Source: Alcaligenes faecalis (GTDB lineage Bacteria; Pseudomonadota; Gammaproteobacteria; Burkholderiales; Burkholderiaceae_B). From it: a DNA stretch of 64,000 nt. Location of the stretch: NCBI RefSeq assembly GCF_041521385.1, contig NZ_CP168006.1, positions 3,721,590 to 3,785,589 on the forward strand. The letters are read 5' to 3'. Shown one piece after another: positions 44,015 to 52,751 of this stretch. A program made the position numbers and the translations under genes. Positions within the stretch are counted from its first letter, which is position 1, and each line of letters begins with the position of its first letter. The notes beneath the pieces were generated by a model, which worked only from the letters and a program-made list of their open reading frames with translations, had not been told where the DNA came from and did not search any database.

Positions 44015-45826
44015 ATGTCTGAATTACTACATGGCTGCGGATTACGTTGGCAGATGGGCTCACAGCCCCCGCATTGGCCGGGCTTGCCCGCTGCCTTGAG
44101 CCGTCAGGCCCGATTGCTGGGTTTGTCCGAGCAAGCCGCAGGCCATCAAGACGAAGCAGCATTCCGCCTGCATTCGCCTGATTTTGAAACGATTAGCACG
44201 CGTCTGGAAACCGAGGCGGGGGGCATGACGCAAGCTGCGATCAGTGAGCTGAGTATGCAGGCCGCCAGCGGTATCTTGTCCGTGCATGGCCGCTCCAGTG
44301 GGCTTTCGGGCACGCTGGGCCTGGATTATCTTGCGGTGCTTAGTTCAGCCATGAGCTTGCAGGCGACCTTGGCGGCCGCCTTGGGCCAGTTGCGTGGCGG
44401 GCGTTTCTCCAAGGTGTTGGTTTCACCTTTGGGTTGTGGCTTGCTCAGCATCGGTCAATATCTGGCCGGGGCAACGGCGGCTCAAGATCCTGAGCAGTTA
44501 TTGGCAGGCAGTTACGATCCCGGCTTGCGGCCACCTTTTATGTCGCAAGATGGTGTGGCCTTTGAATTGGAGACGCTCGACCCCCGACCTTGGCGTGCCT
44601 TTTGGGAAGCGGTGGGTGTACCGGCAGAACTGGCCGGTCAAGCCTGGAAAGCGTTTTTGCTGCGCTATGCCAAGGCGGTCTGCCCCATGCCGGAGGTTTG
44701 TTTAAGCCGTCTGCAAACTCTGAGCTTTGCCCGTTTGCAGGAACTGGCCTTGCAGACCGGCATGGCCATCTTGCCGGTGCGTACACCGGCTCAACGCCAG
44801 AGCGATCGTGATTACGCGGCCTTGGCCGGTTTGTGGCAGCACCAGACTCATGCCGCGCCCAGTTCATTGCGTGCCTTGCGGTCCGATGCTGATTTGCCCC
44901 TGCGCGGGTTACGGGTGGTGGAGTCTTGCCGCCGGATTCAAGGGCCTATTGCCGGTCATTTGCTGGCGCTGCTGGGGGCGGAGGTGATTCGTCTGGAACC
45001 GCCCGGTGGTGATCCCTTGCGGTCCATGCCCCCGTGCGTGGATGGCTGCTCGGTGCGCTTTGATGCGCTTAATCAATTCAAGACGGTGCAGGAAGTGGAC
45101 ATTAAGTCGGCTCAAGGCCGGCAGGCCATTTACGAGCTGGTGAGCCAGTCCGATGTGTTTTTGCATAACTGGGCACCGGGCAAGGCGGCCGAGCTGAAAC
45201 TGGATGCCCAAGACCTGCACGCCGTGCGCCCGGATCTGGTCTACGCCTATGCGGGCGGTTGGGGCCAGGAGCAAGTGGACGCGCCGGGGACGGACTTCAC
45301 GGTGCAAGCCTGGTCGGGTATTGCTCACACCATTTCTCAAACCTCGGACGCACGGGGTGGGTCTTTGTTTACGGTGCTGGATGTGTTGGGCGGGGTGATG
45401 GCCGCGCTGGGTATCAGTGCCGCCTTGCTGCGCCGGGGCCTGAGCGGGTCGGGCTTGCGGGTCGACAGCTCCTTGCTGGCCACGGCCGATCATCTGGCCC
45501 AGGCTGTTTCTCCCATCAGTAAAACCGGCGTGTCGGCGGTGTTCCAGACGGGCGAGGGCTTCATCGTCATCGACTGTCAGGACCCAACGCATCTGCACGC
45601 CCTGGCCGGGTGGTTGAATGTGTCGCCCGATGCCGTCTGGACGGTCTTGCCGGACCGTCTTCTGTCCCAGTCTGCCTTGAGCCTGGAAGCGCAACTGGAT
45701 GTGCTGGGCATACCGGCCCGCCGTGTCCATAGCAATCTGGCGCAACTGCGTGCTGATCCACGCCTGGCGTCCCATTTCCATGACAAGGGCTATTCGTCTG
45801 TTCATTCTCCCTGGAGGTTTTTATGA
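44015..45826 (+). CDS. CaiB/BaiF-family (class III CoA-transferase-like) protein, two-part
   Basis: This 603-residue protein has a C-terminal CaiB/BaiF domain from about residue 295 (LRGLRVVESCRRIQGPIAGHLLALLGAEVIRLEPP), including the Asp in GTDFTVQAWSG at the position of the catalytic Asp of formyl-CoA transferase. The first 290 residues look like a diverged related half (SGILSVHGRSSG, DYLAVLSSAMSLQATLAA). It is about 1.5 times the usual length. It could move CoA or another acyl carrier in the activation of the carboxylate. It overlaps the AMP-ligase start by 4 bases. I chose the ATG at 44015. Confidence 0.8.
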   Translation: MSELLHGCGLRWQMGSQPPHWPGLPAALSRQARLLGLSEQAAGHQDEAAFRLHSPDFETISTRLETEAGGMTQAAISELSMQAASGILSVHGRSSGLSGTLGLDYLAVLSSAMSLQATLAAALGQLRGGRFSKVLVSPLGCGLLSIGQYLAGATAAQDPEQLLAGSYDPGLRPPFMSQDGVAFELETLDPRPWRAFWEAVGVPAELAGQAWKAFLLRYAKAVCPMPEVCLSRLQTLSFARLQELALQTGMAILPVRTPAQRQSDRDYAALAGLWQHQTHAAPSSLRALRSDADLPLRGLRVVESCRRIQGPIAGHLLALLGAEVIRLEPPGGDPLRSMPPCVDGCSVRFDALNQFKTVQEVDIKSAQGRQAIYELVSQSDVFLHNWAPGKAAELKLDAQDLHAVRPDLVYAYAGGWGQEQVDAPGTDFTVQAWSGIAHTISQTSDARGGSLFTVLDVLGGVMAALGISAALLRRGLSGSGLRVDSSLLATADHLAQAVSPISKTGVSAVFQTGEGFIVIDCQDPTHLHALAGWLNVSPDAVWTVLPDRLLSQSALSLEAQLDVLGIPARRVHSNLAQLRADPRLASHFHDKGYSSVHSPWRFL

Positions 45827-47484
45827 ATCACGCTGGCATCATCGATCTGGTCCCTGCGTCATTGCGCCAACGCTGGATAGAGGACGGTACCTACCCGAAC
45901 AAGCCGGTCTTTACGCTGTTCGCGGAAAAAGCCCAGGTGCATCCGGACAAGCTGGCGGTGCTCTCGCCCGAAGGCAATATCAGCTATGGCGCCTTGATGG
46001 ACGCGGCTCTGCGTCTGGCAGGCAGCTTGCGTCGGGCAGGGATTATGGCGGGCGACGTGGTGGCGTATCAGCTCAGCAACCATTGGGTGTGCTGCGCCAT
46101 TGATCTGGCCGCCGCCGCGTTGGGGGCGATTGTGGCTCCTTTCCCACCCGGACGGGGCAAGCTGGATATACAGTCGCTGGTGCGTCGTTGCGATGCACGG
46201 GCGGTGATTGTGCCGCATGAGTATGCAGGCATTGATTTGTGCGACGTGATTGAGTCCTTGCGGCCTACACTGCTGTCCTTGCGTGTCCTGATTGTGCAAG
46301 GCCCATCGCGTCCGGGCTGGGTGAGCCTGGACTCTCTGTTTGAAGGCGAGCCGTTGGGTGTGTCCGAATTGCCCGAGGTGTCCCCCAATTCGCCGGTGCG
46401 TTTGCTGGTGTCCTCGGGCACCGAGTCCGAACCCAAGCTGGTGGCCTATTCGCATAATGCGCTGGTGGGTGGACGAGGGCGATTCCTGCAACGCATTTCC
46501 CCCAACGATGTGGAGTTCCGGGGCATGTATCTGGTGCCGCTGGGTTCTTCATTTGGCTCTACGGCCACCTTCGGCGTGCTGTGCTGGTTGGGCGGTTCTT
46601 TGGTGGTCTTGCCCAAGTTTGATGTGCCTAGTGCCATTGCCGCCATCAATGCCTTCAAGCCCAGTTTCATTCTGGGCGTGCCCACCATGTTCCAGCGTAT
46701 TGCGGCAGCACCCGAGCTGGAGAAGGCCGATAAAGCCAGCTTGCGCGGCTTGATTGTGGGCGGTTCAGTCATTGACGAAGCTACGGTACGCCGTTGTGTG
46801 GAAGCGTTTGATTGCGGTTTCATCAGCCTGTACGGCTCGGCCGATGGGGTGAACTGCCACAACACGCTGGACGATCCCATCGACGTGGTCTTGAGCAGTG
46901 TGGGGACCCCCAATCCGCAGGTGTGCGAGATCCGTCTGATTGATGACGAGGGCGTCGAAGTGCCGCACGGCGAAGTAGGCGAAATCACCGCACGCGGCCC
47001 CTTGAGCCCCATGCAATATGTGAACGCCCCGGAACTGGATGCCCAGTATCGGGATGAGCAGGGTTGGGTGAAAACGGGCGATCTGGGTTACATCAATGCC
47101 CAGGGGCAATTGGTGCTGGCGGGTCGCAAGAAAGACATCATCATTCGTGGTGGTGCGAACATCAGCCCGGTGCAAATTGAAGGCCTGGTCATGGCTCACC
47201 CGGATGTGGTTACCGTGGCGTGCGTGCCGGTCCCCGATGCGGACTTGGGGCAGCGTATTTGCTTGTGCGTGACGGTGCGCGACGGCGTGCCGCGTTTCTC
47301 CCTGAAAGAGATCACCGACTTCTTGCGTGAGCAGGGTCTGGAAGTGAACAAGTTGCCCGAGTATCTGCGCTTTTACCGCAGCTTGCCGCTGACGCCTGCG
47401 GGCAAGATCGACAAGCGCGCCTTGGCTGCCGATGCGGCTGCATTGGGTTCCGGGATCAAGACCGACGCGGGGATAGCAGCATGA
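45823..47484 (+). CDS. AMP-dependent acyl ligase
   Basis: The 553-residue ANL-superfamily enzyme has the phosphate loop LLVSSGTESEPKLVAYS near residue 192, the A5-like SLYGSADG, the hinge KTGDLGYINAQGQLVLAGRKKDIIIRGG and the C-terminal catalytic Lys in TPAGKIDKRAL. It should activate a carboxylic acid as adenylate, which the thiocarboxylated carrier then attacks to give a thioacid (PdtJ/QbsL role). It overlaps both neighbours by 4 bases (ATGA). A CoA ligase activity is also possible given the CaiB neighbour. Confidence 0.88.
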   Translation: MNHAGIIDLVPASLRQRWIEDGTYPNKPVFTLFAEKAQVHPDKLAVLSPEGNISYGALMDAALRLAGSLRRAGIMAGDVVAYQLSNHWVCCAIDLAAAALGAIVAPFPPGRGKLDIQSLVRRCDARAVIVPHEYAGIDLCDVIESLRPTLLSLRVLIVQGPSRPGWVSLDSLFEGEPLGVSELPEVSPNSPVRLLVSSGTESEPKLVAYSHNALVGGRGRFLQRISPNDVEFRGMYLVPLGSSFGSTATFGVLCWLGGSLVVLPKFDVPSAIAAINAFKPSFILGVPTMFQRIAAAPELEKADKASLRGLIVGGSVIDEATVRRCVEAFDCGFISLYGSADGVNCHNTLDDPIDVVLSSVGTPNPQVCEIRLIDDEGVEVPHGEVGEITARGPLSPMQYVNAPELDAQYRDEQGWVKTGDLGYINAQGQLVLAGRKKDIIIRGGANISPVQIEGLVMAHPDVVTVACVPVPDADLGQRICLCVTVRDGVPRFSLKEITDFLREQGLEVNKLPEYLRFYRSLPLTPAGKIDKRALAADAAALGSGIKTDAGIAA

Positions 47485-48674
47485 GCCACCTTGCTATTTC
47501 CAGCGCGGCCTTGAGCCGCAAGCTGCGGCAGTTTGTGGATACCGAGATCATTCCCAACGAGGGCATTCTGGCTCAGGGAGATAATCTGGCCCGCGAGCTG
47601 ACTCTGGACCTGACACGTCGCGCTCAACAGGCGGGTTTGTTCGGCAGTTTCTACCCCATGCATCGGGGTGGTCGGATCGCCAGCTTGCTTGAATACTTGC
47701 CCGTCGCCGAACAGGAAGGGCGTTCCGAGTACGGCCCTGGCATTTTCGGGGCGGACGCCACGTTGGACGCGTATATGTTGAGCCATCATGGCTCGGCCAG
47801 CGTCAAACAGCGCTTTCTGACGCCCTTGCTCAAGGGGGATGCAGTGTCCAGCTACGCCATGTCCGAGCCGGACAGCATTGGTTCGATTCCGGCCACCATG
47901 CAATGTCAGGCTCGCCTGATAGACGGGCAATGGCATGTGAATGGCCGCAAGTGGTTTATTTGCCGGGCGCAACAGGCCAGCTTCGCGACCGTGGTGGCGC
48001 GCAGCGCGGATGGCCCCGTGCATGAGTCCTTGTCCATGGTGATCGTGCCCACGGATGCGGCGGGCTTTAAAGTCGTGCGTCCCTTGCCTTTGCTGGGGCG
48101 TTATCAAGGGCAGAACGAGCTGCTGTTCAACAATGTGACCGTGCCGCAGGACTATGTTCTGGGCAGCGCCGGGCAGGGCATTGCTTTGATGCAAAAGCGC
48201 CTGGCCCTGGGCCGTATTCTGCGATCCGTGCAATGGCTGGGCTTGGCGCAACGCAGCTTTGACATCATGTGCGAGCGCATTCACTCGGAGCGTGGAGAGC
48301 TGGCGCGTCTGGCGGACAAACAACTGGTTCGGGCGCGGGTTTATCAGGTGTACCGTGCCATTGCCTCGGCTCGTTGCTTGCTGCGTGAAGCGGCTGTCAA
48401 GTTCGACGCGGGCTTACCCAATGCGGTGGAGGTGAATGTGGCCAAGCTGGCGGCGTCGGATGCGGTCAGCGAGGCGGCAGACTCCGCCATCCAGATCATG
48501 GGGGCCGAAGGCTTGGCCGATTGGAGCCCCTTGTCCGGTATCTACCGGGCAGCGCGTACCACGCATATTCTGGATGGGGCGGATGATGCTTTGATCAGCA
48601 CGGTTGGCAAGCACTTGCTGCAAGCCCACTACGCCATTCAGGAGACGGCAGACATGAGCAAGGCAGTGGCATGA
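47481..48674 (+). CDS. Acyl-CoA dehydrogenase-family flavoenzyme
   Basis: This 397-residue protein has the ACAD layout: N-terminal helices, a beta domain with SYAMSEPDSIGSIPATMQ and WHVNGRKWFICRAQQASFATVVA, and a C-terminal helical domain (LGRILRSVQWLGLAQRSFDIM, IQIMGAEGLADWSPLSGIYRAAR). No clear catalytic Glu could be assigned. In this setting it may aromatise or oxidise a ring precursor, for example dihydrodipicolinate to dipicolinate, which is inference. It overlaps the ligase and MFS genes by 4 bases each. Confidence 0.85.
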   Translation: MSHLAISSAALSRKLRQFVDTEIIPNEGILAQGDNLARELTLDLTRRAQQAGLFGSFYPMHRGGRIASLLEYLPVAEQEGRSEYGPGIFGADATLDAYMLSHHGSASVKQRFLTPLLKGDAVSSYAMSEPDSIGSIPATMQCQARLIDGQWHVNGRKWFICRAQQASFATVVARSADGPVHESLSMVIVPTDAAGFKVVRPLPLLGRYQGQNELLFNNVTVPQDYVLGSAGQGIALMQKRLALGRILRSVQWLGLAQRSFDIMCERIHSERGELARLADKQLVRARVYQVYRAIASARCLLREAAVKFDAGLPNAVEVNVAKLAASDAVSEAADSAIQIMGAEGLADWSPLSGIYRAARTTHILDGADDALISTVGKHLLQAHYAIQETADMSKAVA

Positions 48675-49861
48675 TGCTATCGACACGGGTAAGTCGTTCA
48701 CCTTGGATGCTGGGCAGTTTGATGACGCTGGCGATGGGTATGCCGATGATGGTGTTTTACGCCATCGGTGTGCTGGGCCCGCAAATCATTCAGGACTTGG
48801 GCATCTCGCGCGAGCAACTGGGGTGGTTGACTACCAGCACCTTTGGTCTGGCTGCCTTGCTCTCGCCGTGGGCGGGGGCTTTGGTGCAGCGCATGGGCAA
48901 TCGGCAAGGTTTGTTTTTGTTGTTCCTGCTGGTAGCCATGTCCTTTAGTCTGATTGCGGTCTTGCCGGGTTTCTGGGGTGTGCTGACGGCCTTGCTCTTG
49001 TGCGGCTTGGCGCAATCCTTGGCGAACCCGGTGACCAATCAGACTATTGCCCAGTTGGTACCGGCAGAGCGCAAGGCGGGGCTAGTCGGTATCAAGCAGT
49101 CCGGCGTGCAGGCTTCGGCCTTGCTGGCCGGTCTGGTCCTACCGACCCTGGCCTACAAGCTGGGGTGGCGGGTGGCGTTTGTGGTGTGGGTGCCGGCCAT
49201 GCTGTGCCTGTCCTATTTAGCCTTGCAGCTTTTGCCCGTCAGAGCCCATGCCGCTGCCAGTAGCATGTCCTGGCGCTTGCCCTGGCCCAGCCCACAATTG
49301 TGGCTATTGATGGCCATTCAGTTGTGCGCAGGTCTGGTACTGTCGTCCTTCATTACTTTTCTGGGCGTTTTTGCACAGCAGTTGGGCGTGTCGCCGTACT
49401 GGATAGGGATGCTGGTCAGCGGCTTTGGGGTGATGGGGATTGTGTCCCGAGTACTGCTGACGCCCATCGCCGCCCGCTTTGGTGATGAAACCTTGCTACT
49501 GGGCATCCTGTTTGTCATCCCGATTGTGGCCTTGTTGCTGATGATGATGGCCGCGCCGGACAGGCTCTGGCCTTTGGGAGCCGGGGTTCTGGCCATTGGT
49601 TTGACTCTGGTGGCCACCAATGCCATTGCCATGAGCATGTTGCTGCGAGATGCCCGTTTTGGGGCGCCGGCTCGTAGCGCCGGACTTTTATCCGTCGGGT
49701 TCTTTGGTGGCTTTGCCTTTGGCCCGCCCCTGTTTGGTGTGCTGCTGCGCTCGCCCGAAGGCTTTGCCGCTGCCTGGCCTTTCCTGATGGGTATTCTGGT
49801 GTGCGCCAGCTTGTTGTGCCTGATTTTGTACCAGGTTCGTCGTATGGCGAAAGGGGAATGA
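48671..49861 (+). CDS. Second MFS transporter of the thiocarboxylate cluster
   Basis: The 396-residue protein has about 12 hydrophobic segments and an MFS loop (GALVQRMGNRQGLFLLF). Pro/Gly-rich helix 5 with QSGVQASALLAGLVLP fits the OFA or cyanate-transporter-like groups. It overlaps the ACAD gene and probably exports the product or imports a precursor. Two MFS genes in one cluster suggest separate export and uptake. Confidence 0.82.
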   Translation: MMLSTRVSRSPWMLGSLMTLAMGMPMMVFYAIGVLGPQIIQDLGISREQLGWLTTSTFGLAALLSPWAGALVQRMGNRQGLFLLFLLVAMSFSLIAVLPGFWGVLTALLLCGLAQSLANPVTNQTIAQLVPAERKAGLVGIKQSGVQASALLAGLVLPTLAYKLGWRVAFVVWVPAMLCLSYLALQLLPVRAHAAASSMSWRLPWPSPQLWLLMAIQLCAGLVLSSFITFLGVFAQQLGVSPYWIGMLVSGFGVMGIVSRVLLTPIAARFGDETLLLGILFVIPIVALLLMMMAAPDRLWPLGAGVLAIGLTLVATNAIAMSMLLRDARFGAPARSAGLLSVGFFGGFAFGPPLFGVLLRSPEGFAAAWPFLMGILVCASLLCLILYQVRRMAKGE

Positions 49862-49865
49862 TGGA

Positions 49866-50906
49866 ATGTCTGTAGAGGTATTGGGATCAGCCAGCATAGC
49901 GTCCATCTTTGCGAATATGGATCAGGTTGCCGAGCAATGTGGAGAGCAGTTTCCCCTGTTCAGACAGTCCTCGTCCGAGCAATGGACCTTGTCGCGACGT
50001 GGCTCCTGGTTGGGGGGATTTTGGGCGGGCTTGTGGTGGCGACGTGCCCTGATCAGCGGTCAGGCGCAGGATAAGGAACAGGCATTGCACTGGAGCCAGA
50101 AGCTGCAAGTCTGGTTGGAAGAGCCCAGCATCAATCGCAGTTTTGTGTTTTGGTATGGTTCTGGTTTGGGCAGTATCTGGCATGGGGATAGGCAGGCGGA
50201 AGCGAATGTCGATCAGGCTGCCCAAGCCTTGCTGAACAGTTTTGATGCCTCCAGCGGCTTCTGGCCTTTGGGGACTGGGATGGGGGGCGGGGAGGCAGGT
50301 AATCACATATTGAATGTGGACGCGTTGGCGCCGACGCTCTTGGTGCTGAACGCACAGGGCGGGCCGGTGGCGCGTCAGTTTGGACAATGGCATGTGGATG
50401 CGTGCCTGCGCTATTTACAAAAGCGCAGCGGGGCCTGGCGCGATACGGTTTTGTTGCGTGGGCATGATGTGCTGGCCGAACAGGGCGCTGAAACCTGGCA
50501 ACGAGGGCAGGCCTGGGCCATGTTGGGCATGGTAAGCGCAACGCGTTTGTACGACAGAGCGTCCTATGCTCATGCTGCTTTGAAAGCTTGTCGTTATTGG
50601 CACGAACGTTGGGGGAAGTGTGCACATGGTTTTTTGAGACAGGAATCTCCACTTAGTCCGGTAGACCGTTCGGCTTGGGCGATTGCTTCTTTGGCCATGG
50701 TCGAACTATGGCAGATTTTGCCGGAGCAACAATGGCTGCAGGAGCAATCGCGTCTGTATCTGGATGCCTTGTTGACGCCTGAGTTAAGTGAAACAGGGCG
50801 TTTTGTGGGGCATCTGTATAAAGTCGCGCCGGGGCAGACTGAACTGGTGGAGTCGGCATGCGCCAGCTTCTTCTTGCTGGAGGCCTTGCTGGCGCACTCG
50901 GCTTGA
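49866..50906 (+). CDS. GH88/GH105-like (alpha/alpha)6-barrel protein
   Basis: This 346-residue protein follows the MFS gene by 4 bases. It shows the helical-repeat look of unsaturated-glucuronyl-hydrolase-type barrels: WYGSGLGSIWHG, GGGEAGNHILNVDALAP, the family-like WQRGQAWAMLGMVSATRLY and DRSAWAIASLAMVELWQIL. No signal peptide is visible, so it should be cytosolic. A sugar hydrolase in a thiocarboxylate cluster is unexpected; the fold may have been recruited for another reaction, or may unmask a glycosylated product. The fold call is moderate and the function is open. Confidence 0.6.
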   Translation: MSVEVLGSASIASIFANMDQVAEQCGEQFPLFRQSSSEQWTLSRRGSWLGGFWAGLWWRRALISGQAQDKEQALHWSQKLQVWLEEPSINRSFVFWYGSGLGSIWHGDRQAEANVDQAAQALLNSFDASSGFWPLGTGMGGGEAGNHILNVDALAPTLLVLNAQGGPVARQFGQWHVDACLRYLQKRSGAWRDTVLLRGHDVLAEQGAETWQRGQAWAMLGMVSATRLYDRASYAHAALKACRYWHERWGKCAHGFLRQESPLSPVDRSAWAIASLAMVELWQILPEQQWLQEQSRLYLDALLTPELSETGRFVGHLYKVAPGQTELVESACASFFLLEALLAHSA

Positions 50907-51084
50907 TAAGGGGCCATAGACTGCGCTATCGATGGGGTACGTTGCCTTACGTAAGACCGGGCCCAGAAAAGCAGGATGCCCGGCGCGATGGTCACACGCA
51001 ATACCCGTATCTTGTATCGAAGAAACAAGCAGGCCAAAACACAGAGTTTGTTTTGGCCTGCTTGGCATTGGGCGACGCAGCCGA

Positions 51085-51459
51085 TCAGGAAATCTGTAAA
51101 GACCCTGTTGCACCCATCAGCAGGTCGATGACATCCGGCGCGGTAATGATCTCAAAGCGTGGGTCCATCTGCTCGGCGCTTAGACCGTTATGCAGCATGC
51201 AGGACTTGCACACGGCTACGCGTCCGCCTTGCTCCAGATACTTCTTCACCAGATCTGCTGCAGGCTCAAAAGGTGCGCCAATATTGATCGGGTCAGCGGC
51301 ACCGGGTATACCTAGTGCGACTCCTTCAGCCATTAGAATCAGGCAGGCGCTATGTCCTTTCTGAACCGCATTGACAGCCATGGTCAGGGCCACAGTGACT
51401 TTGTCGGGATTGCCCTGTGCATGAAAGAGCGTGGATACGAAAGCAGCGGGTTTAGGCAT
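51085..51459 (-). CDS. DsrE-family sulfur-relay-like protein
   Basis: From the ATG at 51459 the 124-residue product shows the DsrE/DsrF-like fold: FVSTLFHAQGNPDKVTVALT, then LILMAEGVALG, then VAVCKSCMLHNGL with two Cys in CKSC. These proteins carry persulfide sulfur. It follows the AhpD-like gene by 22 bases on the same strand and is likely under the ArsR repressor encoded divergently. Confidence 0.85.
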   Translation of the reverse strand: MPKPAAFVSTLFHAQGNPDKVTVALTMAVNAVQKGHSACLILMAEGVALGIPGAADPINIGAPFEPAADLVKKYLEQGGRVAVCKSCMLHNGLSAEQMDPRFEIITAPDVIDLLMGATGSLQIS

Positions 51460-51481
51460 TACAGTTCTCCTTGTTTCTGGT

Positions 51482-51826
51482 TCAAGACTTGAACTCATTA
51501 AAAGCGGCAACGGCATTGGCGGCGTACATGACGGATGGGCCACCACCCATATAAATGGCAACGCCCAAGGCTTCGTGGACTTCCTCCTGGCTGGCGTTCA
51601 TGTGCGCCAGTGCCTTGCTGTGAAAGCCAATGCAGCCTTCGCAGCGCGTGGCCACGCCAATTGCCAAGGCGATCAGTTCCTTGGTCTTGGCATCAATAGC
51701 ACCGCCACTCATGGCTGCCTTGCCTATTTCTCCAAAGCCCTTCATGACCTCGGGCTGGGTCTGGCGCAACTGTGCCAGATTGCTGGAAATACCGTGGGTT
51801 AATTGCTTGTAGCTGGTTTCACTCAT
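51482..51826 (-). CDS. AhpD-like carboxymuconolactone decarboxylase-family protein
   Basis: This 114-residue protein has the AhpD/CMD helical domain with the redox motif CEGCIGFHSKAL near residue 62. CxxC members reduce peroxides or persulfides. It heads the minus-strand pair with dsrE-like, divergent from the ArsR gene with the dyad operator between. A true carboxymuconolactone decarboxylase is unlikely because that family lacks this CxxC. Confidence 0.88.
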   Translation of the reverse strand: MSETSYKQLTHGISSNLAQLRQTQPEVMKGFGEIGKAAMSGGAIDAKTKELIALAIGVATRCEGCIGFHSKALAHMNASQEEVHEALGVAIYMGGGPSVMYAANAVAAFNEFKS

Positions 51827-51884
51827 GCGTAACGTCCTTTGTACTTAACAAAAGCAAAGAAAGGCAGAAATTATTGACTGCGTT

Positions 51885-51904
51885 AATTCAGTATATGCTA
51901 AATT
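51885..51904. promoter_or_regulatory. Candidate operator of the BigR-like repressor
   Basis: AATTCAGTATATGCTAAATT is a 20-base dyad in which only two base pairs of the ten fail to match. It lies in the divergent gap between the AhpD-like and ArsR genes. AT-rich imperfect dyads of this kind are bound by BigR/SqrR repressors. Confidence 0.6.
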
Positions 51905-51945
51905 AAGAATTATCTAAATTAATGCGTAAAAAAGTTGGATAAACC

Positions 51946-52257
51946 ATGATTCAACGCAAATCCGACATCGAGCTTTTGCAAGAAAGTGCTGATCAGGCGG
52001 CCGCCTTGTTGCAGGCTGTAGGCAATCCCAAGCGTCTGGTCATTTTGTGTCTGTTGATACAGCAAGGCGAGATGAGTGTGGGAGCCCTGAACGAGATGGT
52101 GACGCTTAGCCCGTCAGCCCTGTCGCAGCATTTGGCACGGATGCGCCAGGAAGGTTTGGTCAGCTACCGGCGCGAGGCGCAAACCCTGTACTACCGTATT
52201 GAAGACCCGAATGTCGCCAAGTTGATTGGCACCTTGAAGGATATATTTTGTCCCTGA
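51946..52257 (+). CDS. ArsR-family repressor, BigR/SqrR-like persulfide sensor
   Basis: The 103-residue winged-HTH protein reads LLQAVGNPKRLVILCLL, LSPSALSQHLARMRQEGLV and REAQTLYYRIEDP. Cys35 in the first motif and Cys102 at the C-terminus are at the positions of the pair that forms a tetrasulfide bridge in BigR and SqrR. It should release its DNA when sulfane sulfur rises. It is divergent from the AhpD/DsrE pair and followed by a DUF2892 gene. Confidence 0.85.
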   Translation: MIQRKSDIELLQESADQAAALLQAVGNPKRLVILCLLIQQGEMSVGALNEMVTLSPSALSQHLARMRQEGLVSYRREAQTLYYRIEDPNVAKLIGTLKDIFCP

Positions 52258-52356
52258 AGCGGCGGGTGATAGAGGGGCAGGGCAGCAGCGTTATCCTGCG
52301 TGTAGGTACCCTCACCCGCCCCGTTTTTTCTTACTTTTTTGTTGAGAGGATGAGCC

Positions 52357-52554
52357 ATGAAAAGCAACGTCGGTAGTGTAGATCGTATTATCCGTATCCT
52401 TGTCGGTGTGGTGCTGATTGTGCTGGCAGTCACGAACGTTATTGGCTGGTGGGGCTGGCTGGGCCTGATCCCCCTGATCACGGGCCTGGTTGGTTTTTGT
52501 CCGCTGTACCCCATACTGGGCTTGAGCACCTGCCCGCTGAAAAAGCGTCAGTAA
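52357..52554 (+). CDS. DUF2892 (YgaP-like) inner-membrane protein
   Basis: The 65-residue protein starts MKSNVGSVDRIIRILVGVV and has two membrane helices with FCPLYPILGLSTCPLK, the DUF2892 pattern with two Cys. In YgaP this domain is fused to a rhodanese. It follows the ArsR gene by 99 bases and completes a persulfide-response module. A terminator lies at 52593. Confidence 0.88.
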   Translation: MKSNVGSVDRIIRILVGVVLIVLAVTNVIGWWGWLGLIPLITGLVGFCPLYPILGLSTCPLKKRQ

Positions 52555-52592
52555 ATCAGTCCCCATAGCCCAATAGCGGGCCATTCCCGCCT

Positions 52593-52632
52593 GCTCCTTG
52601 AGAAGGTTCATTCGGCTCAAGGAGCCTTTTTA
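52593..52632 (+). terminator. Rho-independent terminator after DUF2892 gene
   Basis: GCTCCTTGAG pairs perfectly with CTCAAGGAGC over a 13-base loop, followed by CTTTTTATT. Confidence 0.88.
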
Positions 52633-52751
52633 TTGCCTGAAAATCGGCTTTGCCCAGCGGATGCGTGGCGGCCAAAGCAAGGCGCTTGGCTGGCCTTTTC
52701 GCCAATGTATGATACAAATCTGTTCAATGTGGACATTGTTTAGGTGTATTT

